A program made the translations under genes and the position numbers. Below the pieces are notes generated by a model. It was not told the DNA's origin and did not search any database. It saw only the letters and a program-made list of their open reading frames with translations. From Acanthacorydalis orientalis (taxonomy: Eukaryota > Arthropoda > Insecta > Megaloptera > Corydalidae), in contig CM068313.1 of NCBI GenBank assembly GCA_034766995.1, forward strand, positions 11,463,012 through 11,527,011: a DNA stretch of 64,000 nt, given 5' to 3'. The first letter of the stretch is position 1; the number at the start of each line of letters is the position of its first letter. Below, piece by piece: positions 11,835 through 23,559 of this stretch.

Positions 11835-13300
11835 TTAGAAGTGCAAATTAATTCTGTGCCTTTAAATTAAATTACTCATAACTTTGTTTTAAATTAAAAT
11901 ATTTTCTCGTCTGTTTAGAATTTTGAAATGCAAACCTTAACATTTAAAAACGTTATAAATTTTGGCCAAGTAGTTGGCATAACCTCACAAAACAGTAGTG
12001 AACACGATGGCGTCCGAAATGTAGCATATTAGGCATCGAACATTTTTCGCATCCCAGTTGAAAAAAATGTTGCTGAAGCAGCCGGAATGTTTTGTTCAGC
12101 TTTGGGGGAAGTATTGTAACTCATAAAACATTCCAAAAATGAATTTAAGGGTTTCGAAGTGTTGATTTTAATCTTTTCGACCGTGAACGTCCTAGACCAG
12201 CAAAAAACGTGAGGACAGGGAGCTTGAGTAGCTGTTTAGTTAACACTCTGCTCAGACTGGACAGAAACATGCTTTAAAACTCGGAGTTACTCGGCAAGCA
12301 ATTTACCTATTGTCTACATCAGCTGGAAAAAATTCAAAAGCTGGGCCAATGGATTCCAAATGAGCTCAGTCAAAAAATCGTCGAAAAAGTCGAGAAGAAG
12401 ATGCGATACGGCTATGTCCTCGCTCACAAGATTCATAACGAAAAATTTTTGGCACAAAATCATAACCGGGGATGAGAAATGGGTTTTGTACGACTATTCT
12501 AAGGGCCGAAAATGACGGGTTACGCCCTGTTAAGTATAGGTATCGACTCCGAAACGGAATTTTCACTCCCAAAAAAATGTCATTGTGTATTTGGGGACAC
12601 ATTAATGGTGTGGTGCATATAAGTTGCCCCTGGTCAGATTGTAAATTAATGAGTTGTTGTCAACAACAACTCATCCGTTTGACTGACGAATTAGAGAGAA
12701 AAAAACAATTCACTGACGAAAAAAGGAAGGAAATCATTTGCAGCATGGCAACGCGCTCGGCCTCATGTCGTAAAAGAGACCACAAAGGGAATACTTGTGC
12801 ATTGGGGTTGATAGTTGTCCTTAATGCTGCGTATTCACTGGACCTAGCCCCGTCATATTATCACTTTTTCTGGTCGCTCCAGTATCATCTGCCTAATAGA
12901 TATTTTAAAACAGTAGAAGAGGTCTGAAAATGCATTGATGATATCATAGACTCAAAGCAGCCGTCTTTTTTCGCAGCGGATTCGTCAGTTAATCATTTTT
13001 TTTTTGACAGTTTTTAGTTTTTGTCTGATATTGGTACATTCCTCTGTATACTTGTAGCGAGTTGTCGAGCCTTGGGATTAAATCCCTATTATTTAGACTT
13101 CAACTTGAATTTTTAGCAATCTTGCTGTTTAACTGTGTCATATCTTGACTTTTTCGCTCGGAAAATTGTCAGTTAATCGACAGATGGAGTAAATTTATAT
13201 AAAAAAGTGCGGATACCTTGAGGATTTAAATATATTCCATTTTCTGTAAATAAACATTCGTTTCCTATAAAAAAGGAGCCGAATTAATTTGTATACATAA
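11835..13300 (+). mobile_element. Mariner family B, full-length but decayed
   Basis: The element is about 1,465 bp. Its terminal inverted repeats read gaagtgcaaattaattctgt at the left and the complement of tatacaaattaattcggctc at the right, bounded by TA. A transposase pseudogene begins near 12008 (ATGGCGTCCGAAATG). ITGDEKWVLYD (first catalytic Asp region) lies near 12460. The region matching the second motif reads H-G-N-A, with Asp changed to Gly and a frameshift. The third reads YSLDLAPSYYHFF, with the catalytic Asp changed to Tyr. Frameshifts and stops occur throughout. This subfamily is different from family A. The open frame 12472-12927 is only a part of it. Confidence 0.8.

Positions 13301-13304
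<4 letters not shown>

Positions 13305-13370
<66 letters not shown>
13305..13370. repeat. (TA)n microsatellite
   Basis: Pure TA directly next to the right end of the family B mariner. Confidence 0.95.
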
Positions 13371-13373
<3 letters not shown>

Positions 13374-13539
13374 CTGTGTGTGCGTATAAAGCAATTTATT
13401 GAATTAACATTCATTTATATCTTTTTAATTATATCCTTACTTTGTATTATATTTTTCTATTGAAGAACTTAATATTTGTGGATTTTTTGCTTTATTCTTT
13501 TGTATAGTCTGATATATTCTGTCTATTTTTATAATAGAT

Positions 13540-14165
13540 TGGGTAATACTCTGTTTCTGGCTTCGTTAGTTTCTTTACAATCCACTATTAAATGTTTTTC
13601 ATTCATATCACATTATTAGAACTCTTCATTTTCCTTTTTCTTTTCTGTACTTCCAATTTAATCATTGTCATATGTCGTCGTTCTACTCTATTCAAATATT
13701 TCCTCCGTCTTTACAGCAAGTTTCTTTTTTTTAAAAAAATGCTAACTGGTTTATTTGTTTAGACCGTCTAAAATTTACCGAATTCCTTCATTTTTAAATT
13801 GTCTCCTTATCATTTTCGTTTTGTTTTTCTTTAATATAACTTGTGTCTTTATTATAATTCTTATATTAAATATTTATAGATTTTTTTAGTTTTTTGTTGC
13901 AGATCGAATGTGGCAAATTTATGCATGTTTTATGAAGTTCATTCCTTTTGCAATTTATTAGATTTTCACAATACGATATGGCTAAATACTTGGTACAGAT
14001 TGGAACAATTCCCGTTGTTAATGGATTGTCGACTTGCTTATTCCCAGCGTTTTTTTTATAGATTTCATTTGCTATTGTCTCCAATTCGTTCATAACACCA
14101 TCCAATCCCCATACATGTGCTCCGAATGTCAGTAAGCCGATTTGGTATATAAATATATACATTTA
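13540..14165 (-). pseudogene. Non-LTR retrotransposon 3'-end fossil
   Basis: On the minus strand the frame 13866-14162 (GLLTFGAHVWGLDGVMN, then PICTKYLAISYCENLIN) resembles the region after the reverse transcriptase domain of LINE ORF2. Farther 3', 13533-13616 encodes CDMNEKHLIVDCKETNEARN, with the C-x-x-x-E-x-x-H-x4-C spacing typical of the LINE C-terminal zinc-knuckle-like segment, followed by a stop. The two parts are in order but out of frame. The clade cannot be assigned. Confidence 0.42.
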
Positions 14166-14339
14166 TATGTAATTAAAGTAGAGAGGTTAATGACAGATAG
14201 ACACATGTTACATGTAATTTTAAAAAGTCGACAACAAACAATGCTTTTAGAAAAAACAACCAGTTGCGAAAAATAGATGTTAGTTTCAAACGTGTCATAT
14301 TTTCGTTGCATCCATTCAATATCTGTTTATGATAACATG

Positions 14340-14400
14340 TGGTTGCATTGACGTCATAAGACGTGCAGTAACGTCATCAATCCCACGGGAAACGATGTCC
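14340..14400. promoter_or_regulatory. CRE-like site cluster
   Basis: A perfect TGACGTCA lies at 14349-14356 with an aacgtcat half-site about 15 bp after it, in a small GC-richer patch. Another perfect TGACGTCA lies at 6697-6704 outside any island. Confidence 0.22.
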
Positions 14401-14493
14401 AGATGTATTTTCAGATATAATCGTATCTAGAAATAAATGAGGCTTGGGGCGTATGTGGTAGATCTTTTTTAATAATACTTGTGCGTACGATCA

Positions 14494-14499
<6 letters not shown>

Positions 14500-14525
<26 letters not shown>
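14500..14525. repeat. (TA)n microsatellite
   Basis: Short TA tract. Confidence 0.9.
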
Positions 14526-14528
<3 letters not shown>

Positions 14529-14649
14529 TCTGTGTGTTTATATTTTTATATAAATTAATATATGAGTTAATTTTAAATGACAAAAAAAATATTGAAAGAA
14601 AATTTATTTTGTTGACTTTTATAAGTTTTAAATATGCTTAAATTTTAAA

Positions 14650-15010
14650 AATATTAAAAACTTAGTTCTGATACTGTGGATAAATGCTAATTTCTTCATT
14701 ATCCTGCAAAGGATATACTTTTTTTCGAATCGAACGTACTTATTAAATGATTAATGATCTTTTTTTATCGTTGTTTATGTGAATTTCGGTGACGATGTTA
14801 TCATTTTCAGAGCGCAAAGATAGAAATAATATAAAAAGTATATTCAAACATCAAAGATGATTAATTTTTCTGTGCTTCAGTGCTTTGAGGTTGATATAGC
14901 ATTGCTATCGAAATGCTCATAGACAATGATCAAAAATGATTAATAATTGTTTATTAAACATTTTTGATCAGATTGTTTTAAACTCTATGAGATGAAATAA
15001 TTATTTATTA
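14650..15010. repeat. Foldback repeat F, near-complete copy
   Basis: It starts ttctgatactgtggataaat. The left half has atgattaatgatcttttttt and gtgaatttcggtgacgatgt, with a centre near 14810-14890 (cagagcgcaaag and cttcagtgctttgagg). The right half is an inverted copy: tatcgaaatgctcatagaca, aatgatcaaaaatgattaat, aacatttttgatcag. It is one of the clearest palindromic copies. Confidence 0.75.
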
Positions 15011-15896
15011 TCGAAAAGTTAAATAAATCTCCATGTATTCTTTATGATTGCTATATTTCTTGTCTCGTATTTCATTAATGTTTTTTTTCTATTTTGATTA
15101 TTAATACATTTTGATATTTTCTTAATTTTGACGGCTTCAAATGAATTAATTTTTATAATTTGATCCTATAATTCGTTTAATGTTATACAGTAGTATAAAT
15201 ATTTCTATAATAAGTTAATTTCACAAATTTTCTAGAAAAAGAACGCACTCGATAGTTCAGAATGAAAGAATTTGTAGACAGTTTTATTTAGTAGTGAGTT
15301 GATATAAATGATTGAAAACTGTTTAAAAAAAATACATTGTATTTTAAGAGATATTAGAGAATTATATCTTATATCAGGCTTAAAGGAGAGTAAAAGTTAA
15401 AAATAAGATTAAAAATATCGATTTTAAGATTTTAATATATTCGTGTGGTATGAATTCTAAGCTATATTTCACATTTTATCGAACTGTATAATTATTTTCA
15501 TTCAGAGAAAATGGTTTTTTGTTAATATAGCTTTAGAAATGTTTATATATATATATATCAAGTGAAAGATGAAACCCCCTAAAATCCTACTAACCAACCA
15601 ACCAACATCAAGTGAAATAGTAAAGTCCTTTTTTGAAATTTTGAAAAGTTATCAGAATTCAAATAGTTATTCTAAGACGATTGTTTGTTTTCTATTTCAA
15701 AGACTTTTTAGTGTTACACTACATAAAAATTAAAAAAAAGTCTGTTAGAAATTACAGTCCGTTATTATAAATTAAGTCAGTAATTCAAGCAAATTCTTTG
15801 TATTTAAGGGTAATGAAAAGAGTATTCAAAATAGGAATGTTTATAAAATTTGATAAGTTTTACAATAGGGTTTTTTTCAATATGGCTAAATTCCTT

Positions 15897-16050
15897 TTCA
15901 CAAATAAATATTCTACTAGCTTCACACCTCACAATTCTTCTGATCAAAAATGCTTAAAAATTGATTAGTGGTCAATTTTGATTACTCTATACGAATTTCG
16001 ATAGTGATGCTCTTTCATCCTCAGTGATCTTAAGTACAGTATATAACTTA
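15897..16050. repeat. Foldback repeat F, left half
   Basis: It contains tcttctgatcaaaaatgctt, attagtggtcaattttgatt, gaatttcgatagtgatgctc and a tcagtgatcttaagtacag centre. Confidence 0.62.
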
Positions 16051-16299
16051 GCATGCCGAGAATAATGGCATCTCGATATTTTTTTAAGTCTGAGAGATAT
16101 TTAGTTTTATGTTAGAACTTCTGATAAGTAGATGTTACTGGCATCTGAATACAATACGTATTTCTTATAAAAATATTCATTAAACAATCTTCTGTGTTAT
16201 TTTTATATTTGTTTCATTTTCCTGTTAAATTCTCCAATCCTACAAATAATACACAGCAGTTTTGAGAAATTATTGTTCCATTCTACCTACAAACCATAT

Positions 16300-16445
16300 T
16301 ATTTTTTTGCTACAAACAGAAAGATGACATCACCACTAAAATATGGACAATCAAAAATCAGTAAGATCAATAATTAACTATTGAATGTTTTTAATCAATA
16401 AACATTTTTACTGATTTGTGGAATATGTGATAATAATTTGTTAGG
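16300..16445. repeat. Foldback repeat F, degraded right half
   Basis: It contains aaaatatggacaatcaaaaa, gatcaataattaactattga and aacatttttactgatttgtg in right-half order. Confidence 0.45.
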
Positions 16446-16614
16446 TAATAAATTTTATTTATATACAGATATGTTAATTTGGTTGCCAATTATTATGAAA
16501 TTTTGAAAATTACATATAAAAATTTATTAATGACGTAAGTATACAGAATTAATAATTTTATTGTGATAATTTTCTTGAAAAAAAGCCAATTTTATGAAAT
16601 TTTTTGCTGGACCA

Positions 16615-16765
16615 AACGTGTTTCTTTTTCGTTCACAAATTCTATTTTCATGCCACAAACATTTCTGATCAAACGTGTTCAATAAAAGATCGCTGAGAAT
16701 TTCTGTACTCTGCGGGATTGGAAAGAATTAATTTGCGAAAATGAATTTTGTCATAGTTTCAAAAC
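16615..16765. repeat. Foldback repeat F, compact copy
   Basis: Both termini are present (cgttcacaaattctattttc and gaaaatgaattttgtcatag), with tctgatcaaacgtgttcaat and a shortened core. Confidence 0.5.
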
Positions 16766-17247
16766 TAAACTGAGATATGCATTATTTTTAGCATATTAAA
16801 AAAATTAAACATCTTTTTACAAATTAAAGAAAAACAATAAAACTGGAAATTTTTTCCAGGGAGATTATTTAAACAGAATTCATAAAAATATATAAAAATA
16901 ACATTCATAGATCTATCATTTTAATCTTTTGGACCAGATTTGATCTCCATGGAAATCGTGATACATTTTTTGAGAAGTTTGATTTAATTCATAAATTAAA
17001 TTCGTCCATTACTGAGTACTTCCAATTGACCATTTTTTTTAATGAAAAATTTATATAGAAAAATTATTATGTTTGGGAAAAAATACAAAGATTCATATTG
17101 GATTTAAAATATATAAATTAATATTCATTGAACATACTTCCATATTTTTTTAATTGTCAAGAGGAATGATACAAGAAATTTTCTGAAATGAAATTCTGAA
17201 AAATCCCTTAAAATTTATATAAAAACAATTATTTATTTTATAAGAAG

Positions 17248-17250
<3 letters not shown>

Positions 17251-17294
<44 letters not shown>
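17251..17294. repeat. (TA)n microsatellite
   Basis: Pure TA, downstream of the mucin-like gene. Confidence 0.95.
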
Positions 17295-17299
<5 letters not shown>

Positions 17300-17507
17300 A
17301 ATCCGTAATCTGTATAAAAATAAAACATTTATATTACCAAACAGAAATTATTAATTAAAGAAAAACACTGATTAAATATTATATTTTTATTAATAATAAA
17401 TGTATAACAAATTGACTTATCAACTTTTATCTACTTACAATTAAATATATCAACAATTTGTTATGACTATTACATTATATCGAGGCAACCTAACATGATT
17501 AATTATA

Positions 17508-17517
17508 TTTATTTATT
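17508..17517 (-). terminator. Possible poly(A) signal of the mucin-like gene
   Basis: On the minus strand the sequence reads AATAAATAAA, two overlapping AATAAA hexamers about 480 bp downstream of the stop codon at 17993. In DNA this AT-rich the hexamer also occurs by chance, so this is only a candidate. Between it and the stop I see no ORF. Confidence 0.3.
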
Positions 17518-17992
17518 ACAAATTAACAATATATATACAAAAAAAATCAATACAAAAAATATGTATATATAAATAAGTGCAACTTCATTGCGATGTACTT
17601 TAAATAGTGTCATTCAAAGGAACCATCTGTCCATTTATCAACCTTTGCGTTTTTTCATTTAGTTTTATAAAATTACTGTATATGCCCGAATATAAAGAAC
17701 ATTTTTTTTATCAAATTGTCTCTCAGAAAAGACGGTATTGTTAAACATTTAAACCTTTAAAATAATCATAATAGTATGTTTAAATAGTTAATACACATTT
17801 CTAATTGTCTATAGATCGAACTTTAATAAAAATTTCCGATTCGGAAAAAGAGATTCTCTTTATATTCGGATATATAGGTTTTTCAAATTATGTATATATA
17901 TATATATACATAATCTGAAAAAATTAATATAATGGTACAGATAATTTATCAATATATTTTTTCAGTTATTTACAAAGAACTATTTAATAGAT

Positions 17993-18079
17993 TTAACCTC
18001 GTACAGAGCTTGCACTGAAATAATTTCCTACAGTCTGAGTTCCTGTAGACAAAAATGTTTGGACTGATGATGCAGCACT
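17993..18079 (-). CDS. Mucin-like gene exon E12, C-terminus and stop
   Basis: The exon begins after acceptor TTTTCATTTTCAG and encodes 28 residues, starting [19 protein letters not shown] and ending SASSVRG, then TAA at 17993-17995. It joins E11 in phase 0 to give a continuous Ala/Ser/Thr amphipathic C-terminus (QFLGAAIQ followed by [10 protein letters not shown]). The frame, acceptor and compositional continuity all agree. Confidence 0.8.
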   Translation of the reverse strand, partial: SAASSVQTFLSTGTQTVGNYFSASSVRG

Positions 18080-18096
18080 CTGAAAATGAAAATATT

Positions 18097-18201
<105 letters not shown>

Positions 18202-18479
18202 TTATATAAACAAGGAGAATATTAAGAGTTTTGAGAATTTATCTTAATGATAAGAAAGCAAACTTATTGGAAATCAGATACCATGTTTATCGATGGTTGG
18301 ACAGGAAACGCATAGAGTAGGATTTGTTATGACTTTTTGAACCTACAGAAAATATATAATGACACTTCATTTTAGCGTTTAAGAATTACAGATAAAATCT
18401 GGATTTTAAACGTGGAATAATTCTATTTTAGTTTAAAACAAACAAAAAAATTCCAGAATTCTATTACTATTTCGACTCA

Positions 18480-18690
18480 AGAGATGATTCACTGTCGGAG
18501 ATAAATTTTTCGCTCCCTACAAATCACATTAATTCTAATCAAATGTTAATTCTTGATTATGTGCATTTCGATAGCGATGCCATCGTTCTCAGAGCGCAGG
18601 TACAGAAAAATAATTCATAAAACATTGTCGATGATATTTTTTTTTGATTTGTGGCGCAGTGAAAATTAATGTGAGAAACAAAAATTCGAT
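18480..18690. repeat. Foldback repeat F copy in E11-E12 intron
   Basis: It contains tgtgcatttcgatagcgatg, ccatcgttctcagagcgcag and gtacagaaaaat in left-half order, then a short right end (gatttgtggcgcagtgaaaa). Confidence 0.65.
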
Positions 18691-18994
18691 CGAAATAATG
18701 AAAATGATCAGAAGAAGCCCTCTCTTGTTAACAAATCTTGCTCTGTCATTAATTACTTGGCAATATGATAGGTTTTTAAAGTTCAATGAATATATTTTGA
18801 TTGTAATTATCTACAAGTAGTTTGAATTTACTTTATGAGTTCTGTTGAAACCTGAAGATGAATGAAAAGTAAAAATTAATTATAGAAATATAAATTTCTG
18901 ACAGGACTATAAAATCATTGCAAGATTGTTGATAAGTCTTTGTGTAAAACAATAATATTAGTAGTTTAGATCGGAAAAAAAATGATTATTAATA

Positions 18995-19551
18995 TTAGAT
19001 TCGTGGAAAAATAATTGCGATCTTTAATCTTAAATTCATACATTTTTCTCTTTTTTGATTTTCCTAACTGTTTTAAGTTGTCCAAAACTGTTGGAAGACT
19101 AACGCCTCACTTGAGTGTAAGCTTTCGAATTATTGTGCATGGCTCTGATTCAACTAACGCTTTCAGTTGATCGTTATGTACTGAAGAAGGACGACCGTGA
19201 CCTTCATTATCTTCAAGACTCTTGTCTCCAGCACGAAATTTTTAGAATCACTATTGCGCTATACGTTCTTTAAGAGTACCCACACCAAAAGCATTGTTTA
19301 GTTTATGAGCAGTTTCTGCTGCTTTACCACCCGTAAAAATGCTTTTATTTGCTTATTTTCCATCTTTAATTCATTAGCTCAATTTGAAGCAAAATTAATA
19401 ACAAAACCAAAGTCGATGATACCAAAATACATACCGAAAATGGACTTTAAAATGATATTAACACGAATACGATGGAATGACACTTTCATTGAAAAAAATC
19501 AAGGCTAGAAGGCAGAAAACAAAAACCGTAATTATTTTCCTACCAACCTAA
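18995..19551 (-). mobile_element. Mariner family A deletion derivative
   Basis: Both ends are visible on the + strand: ttagattcgtggaaaaataa at the left and attattttcctaccaaccta at the right. The content is the N-terminal third of a mariner transposase on the minus strand with stops and frameshifts. The catalytic domain is absent. It lies in the E11-E12 intron. Confidence 0.78.
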
Positions 19552-19664
19552 TACATCAATTTCATGGTCATTCAAGTTTAAAAATCGTGAAAATCATTTT
19601 TTCTAAAAAGTGCTATAGAATATAAAGATCAGTATATTATTGAAAATTATTATATCTTAAATAC

Positions 19665-20711
19665 CTGTATGGCAGCACCGAGGAATTGCGAAAATGCTTT
19701 AGTGACATTGATAGCGGCATCAACTAACTGATTTCCAGATTGTCTTTGAGAATTATCAGTCGGCCTCTGAACGTCGACATACTGGGGCAGTTGAGGTCTC
19801 GGTCTCGCAGTCGGCGGTCGCGCGTTTGTCGCAAGAAGCAACCGAAGATCTTCTTCAGTGATCGTATTCTGTTTCACAGGCTGTGTAACAATTTTAGTTG
19901 CTTGTGGTACCGATTTCGAAGGTCTCGCCGTCGATCTCGCGTCTTGCGCGAGAATCAACCGAATGTCTTCTTCAGTGATCGGTTTCTGCTTTATAGACTG
20001 CGTTGTCGATTTCGTCACTTTCACGGGCCGCGTTGTCGTTTTCTGATTCTGCGTCGCCAGTAACAATCTGATATCTTCTTCAGTGATTCCGATCGGTTTC
20101 ACTGACTGTGTTGTCGATTTCGTCGCTTGTGGAGCAGTTTTTACCGGTCTTGTCGTCGTTTTTTGATTCTGCGTTGCGAGCAACAGCCTGATATCTTCTT
20201 CAGTGATTCCAATCGGTTTCACTGATTGCGTTGTCGGTTTTCTCACTTGCGTTGCGATCGGTTTTGATTCTTGCTGTGGATTTCTAATGACTTGCGGGAC
20301 AGATATCGACGGTTGTACACTCAATGATTGTTTCGATGGTGGATTCGTTACAGAATTTGATAAAGAAGAGAGCACGTTCGATGGGATCGACCTAGCAGTC
20401 GAACCAGTAATGCTGTTGCGTAGTAATGCTAATTCTAATTCTTCCAGATTATTTATATCTATGTTTTGTGGGGAAAGTGGTTTCGGACGTTCGATTGGTG
20501 CAATTACTACTGGTCGTTGTACTGGTCTTTCACTTTGTTCGGGTAAAGCGAACGCATTGAATAACCAGTTACGAATACCTTGGAAGCGTTGAAGAAGTGG
20601 TCTTGGCGGGGGATCTGTTGGTCGTGGTGCTGTTGGACGCGGTACTGTTGGCCGTGGTGTAGTTTGAATCGGTCTTGAACGTGGGGTTACAACTACTTGG
20701 TTGAGGAGTGC
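19665..20711 (-). CDS. Mucin-like gene exon E11 with ITEEDIRLLLA repeats
   Basis: A 349-codon exon lies between acceptor AACCTTTCAG and donor CAG|GTATTT. It starts ALLNQVVVTPRSRPIQ, with a PRPTVPRPTAPRPTD Pro repeat at residues 18-35. A helix-like NNLEELELALLRN follows at 88-99. Four tandem repeats carry the core ITEEDIRLLLA at residues 169-179, 209-219, 245-255 (LILA) and 284-294 (EDLR). Spacing is 36-40 residues and the linkers are Thr/Lys/Gln-rich. The two first copies are nearly identical at DNA level, so they arose recently. The exon ends in a less repetitive region (GNQLVDAAINVTKAFSQF) that runs into E12. Phase 0 at both ends. Confidence 0.85.
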
Positions 20712-21422
20712 CTGAAAGGTTATAAAAAAATGTTTATGAATTTTCAAAAGTTTTTTATTCAAAATCTTCAAGGAAACGTTCTTTTTAGCAGGAAAATTGC
20801 TTAAAAATGCCTATGAAATTCGTTTTAAAATAATAAGACTTTTAAAACTAATTATAATTTCTTAATAGTTTTTCATTTGAATGTATAAAGGCAGATACGA
20901 GTGATTTAAACAGAAATAATTCAATGAATTATTAAAATTTTAGAATAAAAATTGATTGTAGAAGATAAATGTTTAGTAAAATTGATAAATTTTTTAAAAA
21001 TTAAAGTTTATAATTTTTGAAATATATCGAAATAGAATTAATACAATTTATAAAAAACATAAATAAATATTTTTTTAATGTAATCAAGTTAAGACAAGGT
21101 TCAAAACAAATTTCAGTATTTGATGATTTGATTACTTTTTATAAAATGAATTTATTTGTATGAGATAATGTCTTTTTCTAGTTTAAATAGTTAATTTATA
21201 ATTTATTGTTTGTATTATTTTACCATGCTATTGAAAGCCGTACTAGTAAAGTATTCGAAATACATTTTTTTACTAAAAGATTTTTTTTAAATACAGGTTT
21301 GAAACATATAAAAATCAGCAACTGAATGTAGCTATATGTCTACAACTGTCTTTCATTGATTTTTAAGAAATAATAGAAATAAACTTATTAAATATCATAA
21401 ATTCTGTATTGTATTTTCATAC

Positions 21423-21797
21423 CGCTAATTGCAATTCCTCGATCAATCGATTTGTATTTTTCGGCGTCGTTGGACCGATGCCCTGTTCTTTCAAAATCGC
21501 TGCCAACAGTGCTTCGTTTGATGTGCCATATGTGCTCGACGCAGGTGTAGGTTTCGTTGCACTTGTCAGCTGGGAAATATATTTAACCAATTCTTCGTCA
21601 GCTAAATCCTGTTGTGAAAGGTTTTGTATTTTTTTAGCCGTGCGGGACGTCGTCGATGGTGATAAATTGATTAAATCGAGAATGTTTATGGCAGGAGGTG
21701 ACGTCGTCGGTCTTTGTGTTGTGGTCGTCGTTGTCGTCGTTGTTGTTGTTGTTGAAGGAGGTGTTTTACCGACGTTGCCTATTGCTAGTGCAATTAT
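21423..21797 (-). CDS. Mucin-like gene exon E10
   Basis: A 125-codon exon lies between acceptor CATTTTTCCAG and donor GCG|GTATGA. It starts IIALAIGNVGKTPPS, followed by 11 consecutive Thr and QRPTTSPPA. The remainder is non-repetitive and helix-prone: NILDLINLS, LSQQDLADEELVKYISQL, NEALLAAILKEQGIGP, then TPKNTNRLIEELQLA. No ATG is present, so an ORF caller shows only the antisense shadow at 21409-21852. The helix-prone half looks like the best-conserved part of the protein and is a good probe for homologue searches. Confidence 0.8.
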
Positions 21798-22414
21798 CTG
21801 GAAAAATGTTTTCGTTATTAATTTTTTAGTATTGAAATTTATTAATATATAAAAATAAATTGGGTTTTTATTATCAAAATTTATATTTTGTTAATAAATG
21901 GCATTATTTATATTTACACTAAAAGTAAAAATTAAACTATTGTAAAAAAAACATAACTAGTCTATTTAGAAACTATTTTTTTTTATAAATGGGACGCTTG
22001 AAGTTCTAAAATAAACATTTCTAGTTGAAAATGTTTAAAAAATTGAATAATCTACATTTCTCTTCATTGTTATTTTCTAATGAGTTGGAATATTTTCTAA
22101 TGTCCTTTTTATATGAAATGATATAGTTTCATTGAATCAAAATGAAATATGTCAACAAGTTTGGTATAAAATTCATTTAGAAAAATGATTTTTTTTTTGA
22201 TAGGATATTTGAATTCGAACCAGACTTTTCTCGACACTAATTAACAAACAAAAATATTTTATTTTCTATACTTACAAGAATAGATAATTATTTCTTTATG
22301 TCACCATTTGATATAACATATTTTTTAAACAATTTGATTTTGTATAAATGATCATTTTAAAAATTAATAATTAATATAAACCTGAGAAACGGGTAACAAA
22401 TAATTTCAACTCAC

Positions 22415-22477
22415 TCTGTTAGCCAAATTTTCTTGATCTTTTCTCGGAGACTGTGTGATTTGACTGGAAACTTGCCT
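22415..22477 (-). CDS. Mucin-like gene exon E9, 21-codon small exon
   Basis: A 63-bp exon lies between acceptor AATATTTTAG and donor AGA|GTGAGT. It encodes RQVSSQITQSPRKDQENLANR. It joins in frame with phase 0 on both sides and is flanked by introns of 1,864 and 617 bp. Support is the consensus donor, the phase and the gene-like composition. Because it is short and a multiple of three, it could be skipped without breaking the frame. It is the least certain internal exon. Confidence 0.6.
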
Positions 22478-22540
22478 CTAAAATATTACATTTATATTAA
22501 TTTCAATAAATTCACATTTACAAAAAAAAGATAATAAAAT

Positions 22541-22735
22541 ACTTTCACAGACGAATGTTTCACTCCCTGTAAACCACAAAAAATCTCATAAAAATATTTA
22601 ATAATTGATTATTGATCATTTTTTATTGTTGCTTATGCGCATTTCGATAGCATTGCCATCATTCACAGAAGACTAACAATGAGATATAGAAAACTCTTCG
22701 ACAAAACATTTTTGATCAGAAAAAAATCATAATTG
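22541..22735. repeat. Foldback repeat F copy in E8-E9 intron
   Basis: It contains ttcactccctgtaaaccaca, ttgattattgatcatttttt, gcatttcgatagcattgcca and a right end reading aacatttttgatcagaaaaa. A mariner family B derivative follows directly. Confidence 0.7.
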
Positions 22736-22752
22736 GTTGCAAAAATGCAAAT

Positions 22753-23265
22753 ATTAGGTGGAAAATTTAATTCGGTGTCTTTAAATTGAATCAATCATAA
22801 TTCTGATTTACATTTAAGTATTTTCGTGTCATTTTAGGATTTTGAAATGCCAACCTTAACATTTAATAACACTACATATCTTGATCAAGCAATTAGCATA
22901 ACCTCATAAAAAAAGTAATAAACAGGATAGTGTCCGAAAAGCAACTTATTAGGCATTGCATACTTTCTGCATTCTATCTGAAAAAAATGGTGTCAAAGCC
23001 AAAAAAATAATTTTTCAACTTTGAAGGAAGGTGTTGTAATGCATAAAACATGTAAAAAATGTTAAAAGAGTGGAATAGGTCCGTAAATTAATTATGACTG
23101 CATCAACTCAAATCCACCATCTTTTTTGACAAGGAATTTGTCAGTTCCTAACTGATGCAACAAAAGTTATACAAAATAATGGGAGGGATTTTAAAGATTG
23201 AAATTTATTCTATTTTTCTATAAATATTCATTTTCTAAAAAAAAGGATTGAATTAATTTGTTAAT
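22753..23265 (+). mobile_element. Mariner family B deletion derivative
   Basis: It begins taggtggaaaatttaattcg and ends attgaattaatttgttaa. The first 330 bp align by eye with 11835-12160 (for example ttttgaaatgccaaccttaa). It then jumps to the 3' end region (tcaaatccaccatctttttt). The middle is lost. It lies in the E8-E9 intron. Confidence 0.7.
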
Positions 23266-23559
23266 ACAATGTGTTAATGCACCCAATACAATAGATTAGA
23301 AAAAAAAATGTATTTTACTTTAGTATTTTAAACTTTTCGACGTATGTACGGATCTATATTCAGTTGAGAACCAAATAATTCTATGCTATGAATTATATGG
23401 TCATTAGATGTGACTCGAAGACCATTAATGAATATTAAAATTTATTACTGGAAAAATTGTTGATGAAAGAATGTACTAATCCACTATATTGCGAATATCA
23501 AATCAAACAATTCAACAAAATTAATGGATCTGTAGATATTTTCAGAAATGAATTTCTTA

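Larger units (their letters stand above)
15011..17992. other. AT-rich DNA 3' of the mucin-like gene
   Basis: Extremely AT-rich with three foldback-repeat copies. At 15559 and 15608 an 11-bp direct repeat (atcaagtgaaa) flanks a short C-rich insert containing ccaaccaaccaac. The part next to 17992 should be 3' UTR. Confidence 0.5.

Noticed and set aside
19740..20592. Plus-strand frames over E11
   Set aside because: Antisense shadows of the ITEEDIRLLLA repeat exon.
21409..21852. Plus-strand frame of 147 codons with a poly-Val run
   Set aside because: Antisense of exon E10; the Val run is the reverse of its Thr run.
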